Counted from the stretch's first letter, positions 42,303 to 51,520 are shown. The stretch: DNA of 64,000 bases from Oscillospiraceae bacterium (GCA_031261325.1 JAISKH010000077.1:90931-154930); one strand, 5' to 3'. A program made the numbers and translations. The notes: generated by a model not told the origin, from the sequence alone.

Positions 42303-43739
42303 TTATGCCTCCTGTGCCAGAACGGGGATAATGGACTTGGTTTTCCACTTGCCGACGCGGTAGTAGATAAGCGTAATCACAAGTCCGATTGACATGCAGA
42401 AAACCATGCCCCACATCATCATGTCGGGGTTTCCAGCGGGATACACGTCCGACTTCGAGGTCAGGATAAGCAGCAGCGTAATCGGAACCTTGAGTATTAC
42501 GTTTATCAGCAAGGAAATCCACATCGTGCCGATTGAGTCGCCCGCGCCGCGCATAACTCCGTTGAACGTCATGTTAACCGACATGATTATATACGCCGGA
42601 ACCATGATGCGGATAAAGCCCATGCCCATGTCAATAAGCTCCTGCGTGTCGGTGAACAGCGCGAACACGTATTTGCCCCAGATAAGAATGGCGCCGACCA
42701 TCAAAACCGTAAACGACATGCACATTATTAGCGTAGTTGTGCTGCCTTTTTTCACGCGGTCCATCTTTCCCGCGCCGATGTTCTGCCCCGTAAAGGTACT
42801 GACGGAGTTGGAAAACGCCTGACACGGCATGACGGCGAAGCCGTCCAACCGCATCGTCGCGACCTGCGCGGCGAAAACGCTGCTGCCCATCGCCATTATG
42901 AACGGCTGCATCACGATGTTCGACAGGAACATGACCGCCATCTGAACGCCCGTCGGCAGTCCGAGCCGCACGATTTGCTTGACAATCGTGTTTTGCAGCT
43001 TCATCGTCGCGCGGTTAATCGTGAACAGATTCTTCATGCTCAAAACGCGCAGGGTGCACGCGACGGCGGAGAATATCTGCGAGAGAACCGTCGCGACTGC
43101 CGCGCCGGCAACGCCCCAGTCAAGCCCCGAAATCGGTCCGATGTGCAGCGCTTCCGGCGAAGCGACCATCCAAATGTCGAGAAACACGTTGGAAACGACG
43201 GCAATCAGGAGCGCAATCAGCGGGAATACAGAATCGCCCAAGCCGCGCAGAATACCCGACATGACGTTGTAAAAACCGCTCGCCGCCGTGCCCCAGAAGA
43301 GGATAAGCAGGTAAATGTGCGCCATGTCAAAAATGTCGTCGTTGGTTTTCACGAGCTTCAGCATCGGAGACGTGAGCGGCACGGAGATAGCCGTCAGTAT
43401 GACGCTCATGATAATCATAAGCGTCAGCGCGTTGCCGATTGAGATGCCGAGCTTTTCATGGTCCTTCGCGCCGAAGAACTGCGAAACCATGACCGTAACT
43501 CCGGCACCGACCGCCATCAGGAACACGAGAAACAGGTTTTGAATTGAGCCTGTCGCGCCGACGGCGGAGAGAGCGCCGTCTCCGACATAATGACCGACAA
43601 TTGCGGTGTCCGCCGCGGAGTAGAGCATCTGCGCGATGTTGCTGATGAGCATGGGAATTGCGAATTTCCATAAACAGGAAGAGGGTCTGCCGACTGTCAT
43701 GTCCTGTTCGCCAAAAAGGGATTTCAGCTTGTTTATCAC
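42303..43739 (-). CDS. MATE-family multidrug/cation efflux transporter
   Basis: 478 residues with 12 hydrophobic segments in two pseudo-symmetric halves. Family features are MLISNIAQMLYSAADTAIVGHYVG (segment 1), the AVGATGSIQNLF region and, in the second half, LPTGVQMAVMFLSNIVMQPFIMAMG. It exports drugs or metabolites using Na+ or H+ gradients. Start ATG at 43739 after an AGGTGAAGAA-type site. Monocistronic on the minus strand with its own terminator. A different MATE gene starts at 63162. Confidence 0.93.
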   Translation of the reverse strand: MINKLKSLFGEQDMTVGRPSSCLWKFAIPMLISNIAQMLYSAADTAIVGHYVGDGALSAVGATGSIQNLFLVFLMAVGAGVTVMVSQFFGAKDHEKLGISIGNALTLMIIMSVILTAISVPLTSPMLKLVKTNDDIFDMAHIYLLILFWGTAASGFYNVMSGILRGLGDSVFPLIALLIAVVSNVFLDIWMVASPEALHIGPISGLDWGVAGAAVATVLSQIFSAVACTLRVLSMKNLFTINRATMKLQNTIVKQIVRLGLPTGVQMAVMFLSNIVMQPFIMAMGSSVFAAQVATMRLDGFAVMPCQAFSNSVSTFTGQNIGAGKMDRVKKGSTTTLIMCMSFTVLMVGAILIWGKYVFALFTDTQELIDMGMGFIRIMVPAYIIMSVNMTFNGVMRGAGDSIGTMWISLLINVILKVPITLLLILTSKSDVYPAGNPDMMMWGMVFCMSIGLVITLIYYRVGKWKTKSIIPVLAQEA

Positions 43740-43848
43740 TATTTCTTCACCTCAAAAAATGCCGCGCTGTAAACCAGACACGGCGTACTACATTATTGGT
43801 ATAAGTGTATCATATGAATTTAGTTATTTCAAGGCATTTATTTCGGGC

Positions 43849-44943
43849 TTAATCAATAAAAGTTATCTCAAAGCCATAACGCTTTTTTATCAATCCGATA
43901 ATAGCTTCAGCACGCGCCATGCGCACGCGCGCCGAACTCGCCGCTTCGCTGTCCGCGCCGAAGCGCGCAATGAGCGCGTCAAGCGTTGCTTGCGGCGCAA
44001 CGATTTCCCCGCTACGAGACAGCTTGTCCGCGAGGTACAGCAGCTCCGCTTCACCAACCGCGTCGCCGTCGGGCAAATCCATGTGCGTCGCGACAACGCG
44101 AGACGCGTCGGGGTACCCCAATTCGAGCAGCCGAGCCGCAGCGACAGCCGCATGGTCATTCTCCGCCCGCGCAATATCGTGCAGCAGCGCGGACGACGCA
44201 AGCAACCCGACGTCAATCGCCGCGCCGCGCGCGTTCAACTCCGAAGCGAGCCGCACGGCAAGGTCGCGCACCTCGCGCCCGTGCCGCACTATGTCCTCCG
44301 GCGTGTTCGCCAGCAATTCGGCGCACCGCGCGTCGTCGGGATACGTCGCAAGTCCGAGCGAGCGCAACACGTCGGCGTAACCCTGCGGTGTGTCCATGTC
44401 GAGCAATACGCGCGCGTCGCCCGTCTCAACCTCAACGCCGTGAAACGCGGCGAGATACCCCTTGGTTCCGCCGTCGCCGTTGTAGCGCAACAGTCCATCG
44501 GCGAGCGAGCGGGGGATAAGCGGCGGGTGCCCGCGCTTTCCGCCGAACATCGGATAAACGACGGAACCCGCGTATGCGTCCGCAACCTGCCGCAGGACTT
44601 CGACGGGCACAACGCAACAGTCGGCGGGCAGCATAAAAAATGCGTCGTAATCGTCGCCGAAATTCGCGCCCAACGCGGCAACGCCCGTCCGAACGGACGA
44701 AAACATGCCGCTCGCGTATTCCGCGTTGTAGGCGACCGCGGTTCCAGCAGCGGCGAAACGCTCAACCTCCGCGCGTCGGTGCCCCGTGACCATTACAATA
44801 TTTGAAACGCCCGCCTCGCGCAATATGCGCTGCGCACGCTCAACCGCGCGCTCACCGCCGACGGGCAGCACAGGCTTCAGCGCGCCCATTCTGCTCGATA
44901 ATCCGGCGGCGAGAATTACGGCGGCAAATTTCATTCGCTTCAC
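43849..44943 (-). CDS. MobA-like NTP transferase fused to HD domain (MocA/DVU_1551-like)
   Basis: 364 residues. Residues 1-200 are an NTP transferase with LAAGLSSRMGALKPVLPVGG (11-30), LPADCC and DMDTPQGYADV, like MocA/MobA cytidylyl- or guanylyltransferases for molybdenum cofactor maturation. Residues about 205-364 are an HD-type domain (SSALLHDIARAENDHAAVAA). This fusion resembles proteins found near molybdenum hydroxylases and selenium-dependent enzymes. No such enzyme is in the window, so the cofactor link is inference. GTG at 44943 or ATG at 44934 may be the start; GAGAGG fits either imperfectly. Adjacent minus-strand genes are the MATE pump and a BTAD regulator, each separately terminated or spaced. 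Confidence 0.85.
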   Translation of the reverse strand: MKRMKFAAVILAAGLSSRMGALKPVLPVGGERAVERAQRILREAGVSNIVMVTGHRRAEVERFAAAGTAVAYNAEYASGMFSSVRTGVAALGANFGDDYDAFFMLPADCCVVPVEVLRQVADAYAGSVVYPMFGGKRGHPPLIPRSLADGLLRYNGDGGTKGYLAAFHGVEVETGDARVLLDMDTPQGYADVLRSLGLATYPDDARCAELLANTPEDIVRHGREVRDLAVRLASELNARGAAIDVGLLASSALLHDIARAENDHAAVAAARLLELGYPDASRVVATHMDLPDGDAVGEAELLYLADKLSRSGEIVAPQATLDALIARFGADSEAASSARVRMARAEAIIGLIKKRYGFEITFID

Positions 44944-44960
44944 ATTCCTCTCCGATTATC

Positions 44961-44985
44961 GAAAAAGCCCGCAAAGCGGGCTTTT
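44961..44985 (-). terminator. terminator of BTAD regulator gene
   Basis: Stem AAGCCCGC (44965-44972) with GCGGGCTT (44976-44983). On the minus strand it is followed by a TTTTT-containing tail. Confidence 0.82.
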
Positions 44986-45009
44986 CGACTTACTATTATA
45001 ATTGTTAAC

Positions 45010-46245
45010 TTACGCTTCAAGCACGGGAGCCGACAAAAGCTCAACAGGCTTGCCGCCGAGGTCGGCGGGGACGACAGGCTGCAAATCGTATTTCAGCACA
45101 ACCGCCATCTTCGGGTTTTCGCGGCGGAACCTGTCGCATATGCGGCGCATGACCATGCCGCCGGACTCAAACGACGTCGTCGGCAACATTATAAGGTACT
45201 GGCACACGCTGTACCGCGTGAACAAGTCGCCGTGCCGCAGGGACAACATTACCACCTCGCGCAGCTTGTGCATCGACCGATTCAGCACATTCTGCTGCGG
45301 TTGATTGCCGCGCGCGTCACTCACGGTCAGCAGACAGACATACACTACCTGCCCGGTGCGCGCCGCTCCGCGCGCCTCAAGCTGATAGATATTGCGGAAG
45401 AACTCGTATTCGCAGTAGTAGCAGCCTTGGTCGTTCTCGTTCTCCGCAAGCCCGTCAAGAATGACCGTCAGGTTCGACTCAATCTTCTTTGAGGTCTTGA
45501 CAATCTCCTTGTACAGCGCCGTAAGCTCCGCCGAGGGCGTGATGCCGAAACGCGAGAAAAACAGCTCCGTAACGTAATCGTAGTGCGCCATTGCCTGCTG
45601 CTGCCGTCCGGCAGAAACGAGCGCGCGAATCAGCGAGCGATGCAGGTACTCTTCGTAGGGGTCGATTGCGACGGCGGCTTGGCACAGCATTATAATGTCC
45701 TCATACCGCTTTTGCTCGTCAAGCAGGTCGGACGCGGTGATAACCGCGTGTATGTACCGCGAGCGATAGTAGCTGCTTATCGGCACAACCCACATGTCGA
45801 AGGAATTTTTGGGCAGGAAATCACCCTTGTAGACGGCGCACGCCGAAATCAGCAAGTCCGCCTTTTCCTCGTTCGTTATCCCCGTCTTTTCCGCTTCCGC
45901 GAGCAATTTATCAAACTCCTCGACATCGACGGAGCACGGCACGGAGGGCGTCCAGGCATACGCCCCCGACTTGTAGGAGATAAGCTCCTGCGCGTCGTCA
46001 ATACCGAGCTGCTTCAGCGCGGCGCGCGCGCGGTGCAGCATCGTTTTCATGGTGTTCGCGGGCTTATCCACGCTCTCGTCGGGCCACAGGGCGTCAATAA
46101 GCTCGCTCTGCGACACCTCACGGTCTTTGAACGTAATAAGATACGTGAGTAAGGTCCGCATTTTTTTTGAACGGTTGATTGTGTCGCTTATGTCATAATC
46201 ACCGTATTTCATAGAGAATTCGCCGAGCATTCCAATCTTTAGCAA
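45010..46245 (-). CDS. BTAD (SARP-like) transcriptional regulator with degenerate GGDEF-like C-terminus
   Basis: 411 residues. The N-terminus (1-100) is an OmpR-type winged helix (SQSELIDALWPDESVDKPANTMKTMLHRARAAL). Residues 105-250 are a bacterial transcriptional activator domain made of TPR-like helices (SVDVEEFDKLL... YHRSLIRAL... MAHYDYVTELFFSRFGITPSAEL). Residues about 270-400 (LREVVMLSLRHGDLFTRYSVCQYLIMLPT) recall the core of a diguanylate cyclase, but the GGDEF signature is absent, so any such domain is non-catalytic. The TTG start has a strong GGAGGTG site 8 nt upstream. It is divergent from an unknown protein gene; direct-repeat boxes in between are candidate binding sites. Confidence 0.82.
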   Translation of the reverse strand: MLKIGMLGEFSMKYGDYDISDTINRSKKMRTLLTYLITFKDREVSQSELIDALWPDESVDKPANTMKTMLHRARAALKQLGIDDAQELISYKSGAYAWTPSVPCSVDVEEFDKLLAEAEKTGITNEEKADLLISACAVYKGDFLPKNSFDMWVVPISSYYRSRYIHAVITASDLLDEQKRYEDIIMLCQAAVAIDPYEEYLHRSLIRALVSAGRQQQAMAHYDYVTELFFSRFGITPSAELTALYKEIVKTSKKIESNLTVILDGLAENENDQGCYYCEYEFFRNIYQLEARGAARTGQVVYVCLLTVSDARGNQPQQNVLNRSMHKLREVVMLSLRHGDLFTRYSVCQYLIMLPTTSFESGGMVMRRICDRFRRENPKMAVVLKYDLQPVVPADLGGKPVELLSAPVLEA

Positions 46246-46650
46246 AACTATTACACCTCCAAAAACAAATCTCTGCGCCTCGCGTCAGTCACCGACTACC
46301 GAGCTTCGGCGCGTGCTGAATACGTATGTTGGGTACGTGTGTTACATACTAACACAAATTCTCGGAGAGTACAAGTGAAAATTTAGAAAAATAAATAAAA
46401 AGACTTTATTTTTGTTGAAGTAGCTGTTATAATATAGAATATCAACTAAAAAAATGCGTAAGGTAAGTTTTTTTCTCTTGTGAGTGTAATATGTAACCAT
46501 TATGTAACTACAGTATGGTATAGTGCAAGGAGTAACTGTTGGGTACATATATGTTGATAAACAAGAGTGGGAAATACGTGCCTGCGTTCTGCGTCGGTGA
46601 AGCGGTCGCGCTCGGATTGAATCGCCGCGCTAATGATAGGAGGGAAACTA
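46246..46650. other. 405-bp divergent regulatory region
   Basis: No gene supported. Seen here: two copies of TGTTGGGTACRTRT (46327-46340 and 46537-46550, 12 of 14 identical); a plus-strand promoter TTTATT-17 bp-TATAAT (-10 at 46428-46433); TGTAA boxes at 46485, 46492 and 46503 (last two 11 bp apart) just upstream of a second -10-like TATAGT (46519-46524). The layout fits activation by a SARP/OmpR-type regulator. The minus-strand promoter for the BTAD gene was not resolved. Confidence 0.6.
46485..46524 (+). promoter_or_regulatory. TGTAA direct repeats next to -10 (putative activator sites)
   Basis: TGTAA at 46485-46489, 46492-46496 and 46503-46507, followed 10 bp after the last ATGTAAC by TATAGT (46519-46524). 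The 11-bp period and the closeness to the -10 match SARP activator sites. Confidence 0.4.
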
Positions 46651-47178
46651 ATGCCGATGACGGCTGTTAAGTTCGTCCCTTACGAGATGAAATCCAGCAT
46701 AGTCAGATTTTTTTCGTATGAGGATAAGAACCCAACTGGTGTACTTGTAAACCCTTTCTTTGGGCACGACATGCCTTTCAATAGCACTTTATCATTGCTC
46801 TTCCTGCTGGACGAGCTTCAGGATGGACTGAAGTTCCCGCAAGAGAGCATGGTACCGCGTACCTTTATCGAGGACACGTCGGAGCGTCAGTCGCAAGCCG
46901 CGCGTGTTGAGGACACAGGCAAAGTAACCGAGGGCGATGTGGATTCGGGACCGACATCGACAGAGGTAGAGACACGCTCGGAATCTTTGCCGATTGCAAG
47001 CTTTAAGATTAACATTATGTTCCGCCAAAACGCGAGCTGGCAGGGGAACATAGTGTGGTTGGACAGCGCCATGGAGTCCAAGTTCCGCAGCGTGCTGGAG
47101 TTGCTGTTTCTCATTGACAGCGTGCTCGAAAACCGCAAGGACGGCGTGCCGCACATCAGCGTGGACGACGACGATTAA
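46651..47178 (+). CDS. internally duplicated protein of unknown function, divergent from BTAD regulator
   Basis: 175 residues from the ATG with ATAGGAGGG upstream; an in-frame start six codons earlier overlaps that ribosome site. Two similar blocks are visible: TGVLVNPFFGHDMPFNSTLSLLFLLDELQD (about 30-60) and QGNIVWLDSAMESKFRSVLELLFLIDSVLE (about 130-160), each a beta turn followed by an LLFLxD helix. They are joined by a Ser/Thr/Glu-rich linker (80-112). No signal peptide or membrane segment. I do not recognise a family. The divergent promoter region it shares with the BTAD gene suggests that it is the regulator's target or partner (inference). Monocistronic with its own terminator. Confidence 0.7.
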   Translation: MPMTAVKFVPYEMKSSIVRFFSYEDKNPTGVLVNPFFGHDMPFNSTLSLLFLLDELQDGLKFPQESMVPRTFIEDTSERQSQAARVEDTGKVTEGDVDSGPTSTEVETRSESLPIASFKINIMFRQNASWQGNIVWLDSAMESKFRSVLELLFLIDSVLENRKDGVPHISVDDDD

Positions 47179-47214
47179 CTCCCCGCGCACTTTCCGCAGA
47201 TTATCGAATAAGTC

Positions 47215-47246
47215 ATGCGAATACTTATGTATTTGCATGATTTTTT
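47215..47246 (+). terminator. terminator of unknown duplicated protein gene
   Basis: Arms ATGCGAATAC (47215-47224) and GTATTTGCAT (47229-47238, one G-U pair) with loop TTAT, then GA and TTTTTT. Confidence 0.82.
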
Positions 47247-47311
47247 GCGCGATTTTTCGCAAATCCGTTAAGTGTACAAAACGCAATACTAACGTTAATG
47301 TAACATTAAGC

Positions 47312-47340
47312 TTGTTCTTTAGCGCATTTCGGGATATAAT
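47312..47340 (+). promoter_or_regulatory. polA operon promoter
   Basis: TTGTTC (47312-47317), a 17-bp spacer, TATAAT (47335-47340). An inverted repeat GCATTTCG (47323-47330) / CGAAATGC (47346-47353) straddles the -10 box. Confidence 0.75.
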
Positions 47341-47377
47341 CGGAACGAAATGCAATGACATATAAGGTAGGTCAAAC

Positions 47378-49996
47378 ATGAAACTCATGGTACTGGACGG
47401 CAACAGCGTCGTAAATCGCGCGTACTACGGCGTGCGCCAATTGACGACGCGCGACGGGCAGCCGACGAACGGCGTGTTCGGTTTCCTGCAAATCCTGCAC
47501 AAATTATTGACAGACGACGCGCCCGACGCGCTCTGCGTAACCTTTGACCTCCGCGCGCCGACCTTTCGGCACGAGCTTTACGAGGGCTATAAGGCGTCGC
47601 GCACGGGAATGCCCGACGACCTTGCGGCGCAAATGCCGGTATTGCGCGAAGTGTTGGACGCGCTGAACATTCCGCGCTTTGAGCTTGCGGGGTGGGAAGC
47701 CGACGACCTAATCGGAGCAATCGCCGCGCGGTGCGAAGCGGCGGGTTGGGATTGCGTCATCGTAACGGGCGACAAGGACAGCTTCCAGCTTGTAACCGAC
47801 CATGTGCGCGTGCGCCATGTCAAGTCGCGCATGGGTCAAACCGAGACGCGCGATTATACGCCCGCAACGTTTTTTGACGAGTACGGCTTCACACCGGAGA
47901 AAATCGTTGACCTGAAGGCGCTCATGGGCGATTCCTCCGACGAAATCCCCGGCGTTAAGGGCATCGGCGAGAAAACCGCGATGGACTTGGTGCAGCGTTA
48001 CGGCACGATTGACGCGATATTCGCGGACGTGCCCGCGCTTGACATTAAGGACGGCGTGCGCAAGAAGCTGCTGGAGGGCGAAGAGTCCGCCCGCATGTCC
48101 TATACCCTCGCGACGATTCGCCGCGACGCGCCGTTTGACTTCACGCCCGAAGCCTGCGCGCGCCGCGCACCCGATAACGATAAGCTCTACGGATTGTTTC
48201 GCCGCCTTGAGTTCAACAAATTCATCGAGCGGTACAATCTCCACGAGCCGCAAGCCGAGCGGGAGGAGCACGCCCTCCCCGAAACGGTAACTGTCATGGT
48301 CGCGGCGGACGCGTCGGCGTTCCGCGCCGCAATCCAAGCGACGGAGCTGTATCCAATCGCGGTTCGCGCGGACGCGACGCTTGACAAAATCGCCGTCGCC
48401 GTCGGGGGAACCGCGTATGTTCTCAGCCGCGACACGACGGCAAACTATGACGCGCTGCTTTGTGAATTATTTGCCGCGCCCGTCCTGAAAGCGGGGCACG
48501 ACGTTAAGGACGTACTTCGCGGACTGGGTGAGCTTGGCGTTGAGTCGGGCGGTTGGGTGCAGGATACCGCGCTCGCCGCGTACCTGCTCTCGCCGACCGA
48601 CAAGACATACGACCTTGCAACGCTCGCGCGCGTCTACCTTAATATAACGCTCGCTGCCGCGCCCGACGCGCAGTTATCGCTGTTCGACGAGACGGACGAC
48701 ACGGCGACGATAACGGCGGAGGTTGCGGCGATTGCGGCACTTAACCCACTTTTAAGTCAAAAGCTGGGCGACGCGAATCTTGCCGAGCTGCTGACCGACA
48801 TGGAGCTGCCGCTATGCGCGACGCTTGCGGACATGGAGCGCGCGGGCGTGTTGGTTGACCGCGCCGCGCTCACCACTTTCGGCAACATGCTGTCGCTCCG
48901 CATAACGGAATTGGAGGAAGCCGTAACCGCGTCCGCGGGACGACCTTTCAAGATAAACTCACCGAAACAACTGGGCGAGGTGCTGTTTGACGAGCTGCAT
49001 CTCCCAGCGCCGAAACGCACGAAAACGGGTTACTCAACGAATATCGACGTGCTCGACAGACTTGAGGGGTATCACCCGATAATCGGGCAAATTAAGGAAT
49101 ACCGCGAGCTGACGAAGCTGAAATCAACTTACGCCGACGGGCTGCTCAAGGTCATCGCGCCCGACGGACGCATACACACGAGCTTCCAAATGACCGTCAC
49201 CGCGACGGGCAGACTGTCCTCCACAGAACCGAACCTGCAAAATATTCCCGTCCGCCGCGAGCTTGGCGCGGAGCTGCGCCGCATGTTTATCGCCGCGCCG
49301 GGCAACACGCTCGTGGACGCGGACTACTCGCAGATTGAGCTGCGATTGCTCGCCCATATCGCGGACGATGAAATTATGCGCCGCGCGTTTATCGACGGCG
49401 AGGACATTCACGCCGTAACCGCGTCGCAGGTTTTCGGCGTACCGCTTGAGCTTGTAACGCCGCTGATGCGCTCACGCGCGAAAGCCGTCAATTTCGGCAT
49501 CGTATACGGTATCTCCGCGTTCTCGCTGTCAAACGACATCGGCGTAACCGTCGCCGAAGCGAAGCAATACATGGAAAACTACCTCGAAAAGTACAGCGGC
49601 GTTCGCGCCTACATGTCCGATATTGTTGAGCGCGCGAAACGCGACGGCTATGTGGCGACGCTGTTCGGTCGCCGCCGCAGTCTGCCGGAGTTGCGCTCCT
49701 CCGACCACAACGTCCGCTCGTTTGGTGAGCGCGTCGCGCTGAACATGCCGGTTCAGGGAACGGCGGCTGATATTATGAAAATTGCGATGAACGGCGTGCA
49801 CGCCCGCATTGCGCGCGAAAACCTGTCCGCGCGGCTGCTCTTGCAGGTTCACGATGAATTGATTGTCGAATGTCCCGACGAGGAAACGGACGCTGTGTCG
49901 CGTCTGCTGCAAGAGGAAATGGAAAACGCCGCGCACCTCTCTGTTCCGCTGACGGCGGAGACGCATGCGGGACGCAGTTGGGCGGACGCGAAATGA
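47378..49996 (+). CDS. polA: DNA polymerase I
   Basis: 872 residues. The 5'-3' exonuclease domain (1-290) has VTFDLRAPTFRHELYEGYKASR, WEADDLIG and GVKGIGEKTA. The central 3'-5' exonuclease region (300-460) lacks the DxE motif (VRADATLD where DTETT would be), so proofreading is probably lost as in Bacillus. The polymerase domain carries motif A DADYSQIELRLLAH, motif B RSRAKAVNFGIVYGIS and motif C VHDELIVE. It performs Okazaki-fragment processing and repair synthesis. ATG with AGGTAGG upstream. The stop overlaps the rimI start (ATGA), so polA-rimI-tsaD form an operon. Confidence 0.97.
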   Translation: MKLMVLDGNSVVNRAYYGVRQLTTRDGQPTNGVFGFLQILHKLLTDDAPDALCVTFDLRAPTFRHELYEGYKASRTGMPDDLAAQMPVLREVLDALNIPRFELAGWEADDLIGAIAARCEAAGWDCVIVTGDKDSFQLVTDHVRVRHVKSRMGQTETRDYTPATFFDEYGFTPEKIVDLKALMGDSSDEIPGVKGIGEKTAMDLVQRYGTIDAIFADVPALDIKDGVRKKLLEGEESARMSYTLATIRRDAPFDFTPEACARRAPDNDKLYGLFRRLEFNKFIERYNLHEPQAEREEHALPETVTVMVAADASAFRAAIQATELYPIAVRADATLDKIAVAVGGTAYVLSRDTTANYDALLCELFAAPVLKAGHDVKDVLRGLGELGVESGGWVQDTALAAYLLSPTDKTYDLATLARVYLNITLAAAPDAQLSLFDETDDTATITAEVAAIAALNPLLSQKLGDANLAELLTDMELPLCATLADMERAGVLVDRAALTTFGNMLSLRITELEEAVTASAGRPFKINSPKQLGEVLFDELHLPAPKRTKTGYSTNIDVLDRLEGYHPIIGQIKEYRELTKLKSTYADGLLKVIAPDGRIHTSFQMTVTATGRLSSTEPNLQNIPVRRELGAELRRMFIAAPGNTLVDADYSQIELRLLAHIADDEIMRRAFIDGEDIHAVTASQVFGVPLELVTPLMRSRAKAVNFGIVYGISAFSLSNDIGVTVAEAKQYMENYLEKYSGVRAYMSDIVERAKRDGYVATLFGRRRSLPELRSSDHNVRSFGERVALNMPVQGTAADIMKIAMNGVHARIARENLSARLLLQVHDELIVECPDEETDAVSRLLQEEMENAAHLSVPLTAETHAGRSWADAK

Positions 49997-50466
49997 CCGA
50001 CGAAGTTCGGCTCGAAACGGCGACGGACGCGGACATCGACCGCCTGATGAGCTTAGAGCGCGAAGCGTTTTCTCACCCGTGGACGGAAGCCTCCGTCCTG
50101 CGCGAGCTATACGACAAGGACTCGCTGTTCCTCGTCGCGAAGCAATACGACAACGCGCAAGCCGAACCGCAAATTCTCGGCTTTGCCATTACGCGCATGG
50201 GCGAGGACTACGCCGAGCTGCTGCAAATCGCCGTGAGCGAGTCCGCAAGGCGGCGCGGCATAGCGTCGCTCCTGCTGACCGAGACGCTGAACCGCGTTTC
50301 CGCCCGAGCCATACCGCGAGTGCTGCTTGAAACGCGCGTATCCAACGACGGCGCAATCGCGCTCTACGAGCGGTTCGGCTTCCGCCGAATCGCAACGCGC
50401 CGCGGCTACTACGACGCGCCCGTTGAGGACGCGGCAATTTTTCAACTGAAGGTGACGCAATGCTAA
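49993..50466 (+). CDS. rimI: ribosomal-protein-alanine N-acetyltransferase
   Basis: 157 residues of the GNAT fold. The acetyl-CoA loop is VSESARRRGIASLLL (Q/RxxGxG/A type), preceded by the EREAFSHPWTEASVLREL segment typical of RimI, with VSNDGAIALYERFGFRRIATRRGYY at the C-terminus. RimI acetylates the N-terminal Ala of S18; in Bacillota it is routinely beside tsaD. It starts in the polA stop codon, and its own end overlaps the tsaD start by 7 nt. Confidence 0.93.
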   Translation: MTDEVRLETATDADIDRLMSLEREAFSHPWTEASVLRELYDKDSLFLVAKQYDNAQAEPQILGFAITRMGEDYAELLQIAVSESARRRGIASLLLTETLNRVSARAIPRVLLETRVSNDGAIALYERFGFRRIATRRGYYDAPVEDAAIFQLKVTQC

Positions 50467-51476
50467 TCCTGTCCATTGAGTCCTCGTGCGACGAAACGGC
50501 TGTCGCCGTGACGCGCGACGGCAGAACCGTCCTCGCCGACGAGATACACACGCAGGTCGATATTCACGCGCTGTACGGCGGCGTCGTGCCCGAAATTGCG
50601 TCGCGCAATCACATTGCCGCCATCGGTCGTCTGGCTGACGCGGCTCTCGCGAAAGCGGGCGTTACAAAGCGCGACATTGACGCAATCGCCGTCACTTACG
50701 CGCCCGGGCTAATCGGCGCGCTGCTCGTCGGCGTTAACTTCGCCAAGGGCGCGGCTCTCGCGCTCGGCGTGCCGCTCATTCCCGTGCACCATCTGCGCGG
50801 TCACGTCGCCGCGAACTATATAGCTTATACGGAGCTTGAGCCGCCGTTCGTTTGCCTGATTGCGTCGGGCGGCAACACGCTGATTGCGGACGTGCGCGGG
50901 TATACGGATATTCGCGTCGTCGGTTCAACGCGCGACGACGCGGCGGGGGAGTGCTTCGACAAAGCCGCGCGCGTGCTCGGCTTGACGTACCCGGGCGGGA
51001 AGCTCATGGACGAGCTGGCAAAATCGGGCGACGAACGCGCGTTCGCGCTGCCGCGTCCGTCGGTGGACGGCGCGCCATATGACATGTCGTTCTCAGGACT
51101 GAAAACCGCCGTCGTAAACCTCGCGCATAACGCGGAGCAATCGGGCAAAACGCTCGACAAAGCGGGGCTTGCCGCGTCGTTTCAGTCGGCGGTGTCGGAC
51201 ATTCTCGTGCCGCGCGTAATGTCCGCGACGCGCGAACTCGGTTACGGCAAGCTCGCTCTCGCTGGCGGAGTTGCCGCGAACTCGCGAGTTCGCGCCGACT
51301 TCACGCGCGCGGCGGAGGAAGCGGGCGTTACGCTGTATATCCCGCCCCTGCGCCTGTGCGGAGACAATGCCGCGATGATAGGCTGTCAGGCGTATTACGA
51401 GCACCGAGCGGGCGGGCGCGCGGGCATGGAGCTAAACGCCTACGCAAGCCTTGAGATGCAGCGGCGATACATATAA
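50460..51476 (+). CDS. tsaD: tRNA N6-adenosine threonylcarbamoyltransferase
   Basis: 338 residues. ASKHA-fold protein with SIESSCDETAVAV (5-17), GGVVPEIASRNH, metal-binding HHLRGH (HxxxH), IASGGNT, and the C-terminal LAGGVAANSRVR and GDNAAMIG blocks. It transfers threonylcarbamoyl to A37 of ANN-decoding tRNAs together with TsaB/TsaE, not encoded here. Translationally coupled to rimI. A terminator follows directly. Confidence 0.97.
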   Translation: MLILSIESSCDETAVAVTRDGRTVLADEIHTQVDIHALYGGVVPEIASRNHIAAIGRLADAALAKAGVTKRDIDAIAVTYAPGLIGALLVGVNFAKGAALALGVPLIPVHHLRGHVAANYIAYTELEPPFVCLIASGGNTLIADVRGYTDIRVVGSTRDDAAGECFDKAARVLGLTYPGGKLMDELAKSGDERAFALPRPSVDGAPYDMSFSGLKTAVVNLAHNAEQSGKTLDKAGLAASFQSAVSDILVPRVMSATRELGYGKLALAGGVAANSRVRADFTRAAEEAGVTLYIPPLRLCGDNAAMIGCQAYYEHRAGGRAGMELNAYASLEMQRRYI

Positions 51477-51480
51477 ATAC

Positions 51481-51512
51481 AACGCCCGCCGAAAGGCGGG
51501 CGTTAATATTCG
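51481..51512. terminator. terminator between tsaD and SDR gene
   Basis: Arms AACGCCCGCC (51481-51490) and GGCGGGCGTT (51495-51504) with a GAAA loop and a T/A-rich tail on both sides. Confidence 0.82.
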
Positions 51513-51520
51513 CTTAAAAC

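Noticed and set aside
46551..46670. 39-codon ORF in the leader of the unknown duplicated protein gene
   Set aside because: No ribosome site at usable distance (AAGGAG is about 19 nt away) and it runs into the start of the real gene in another frame.
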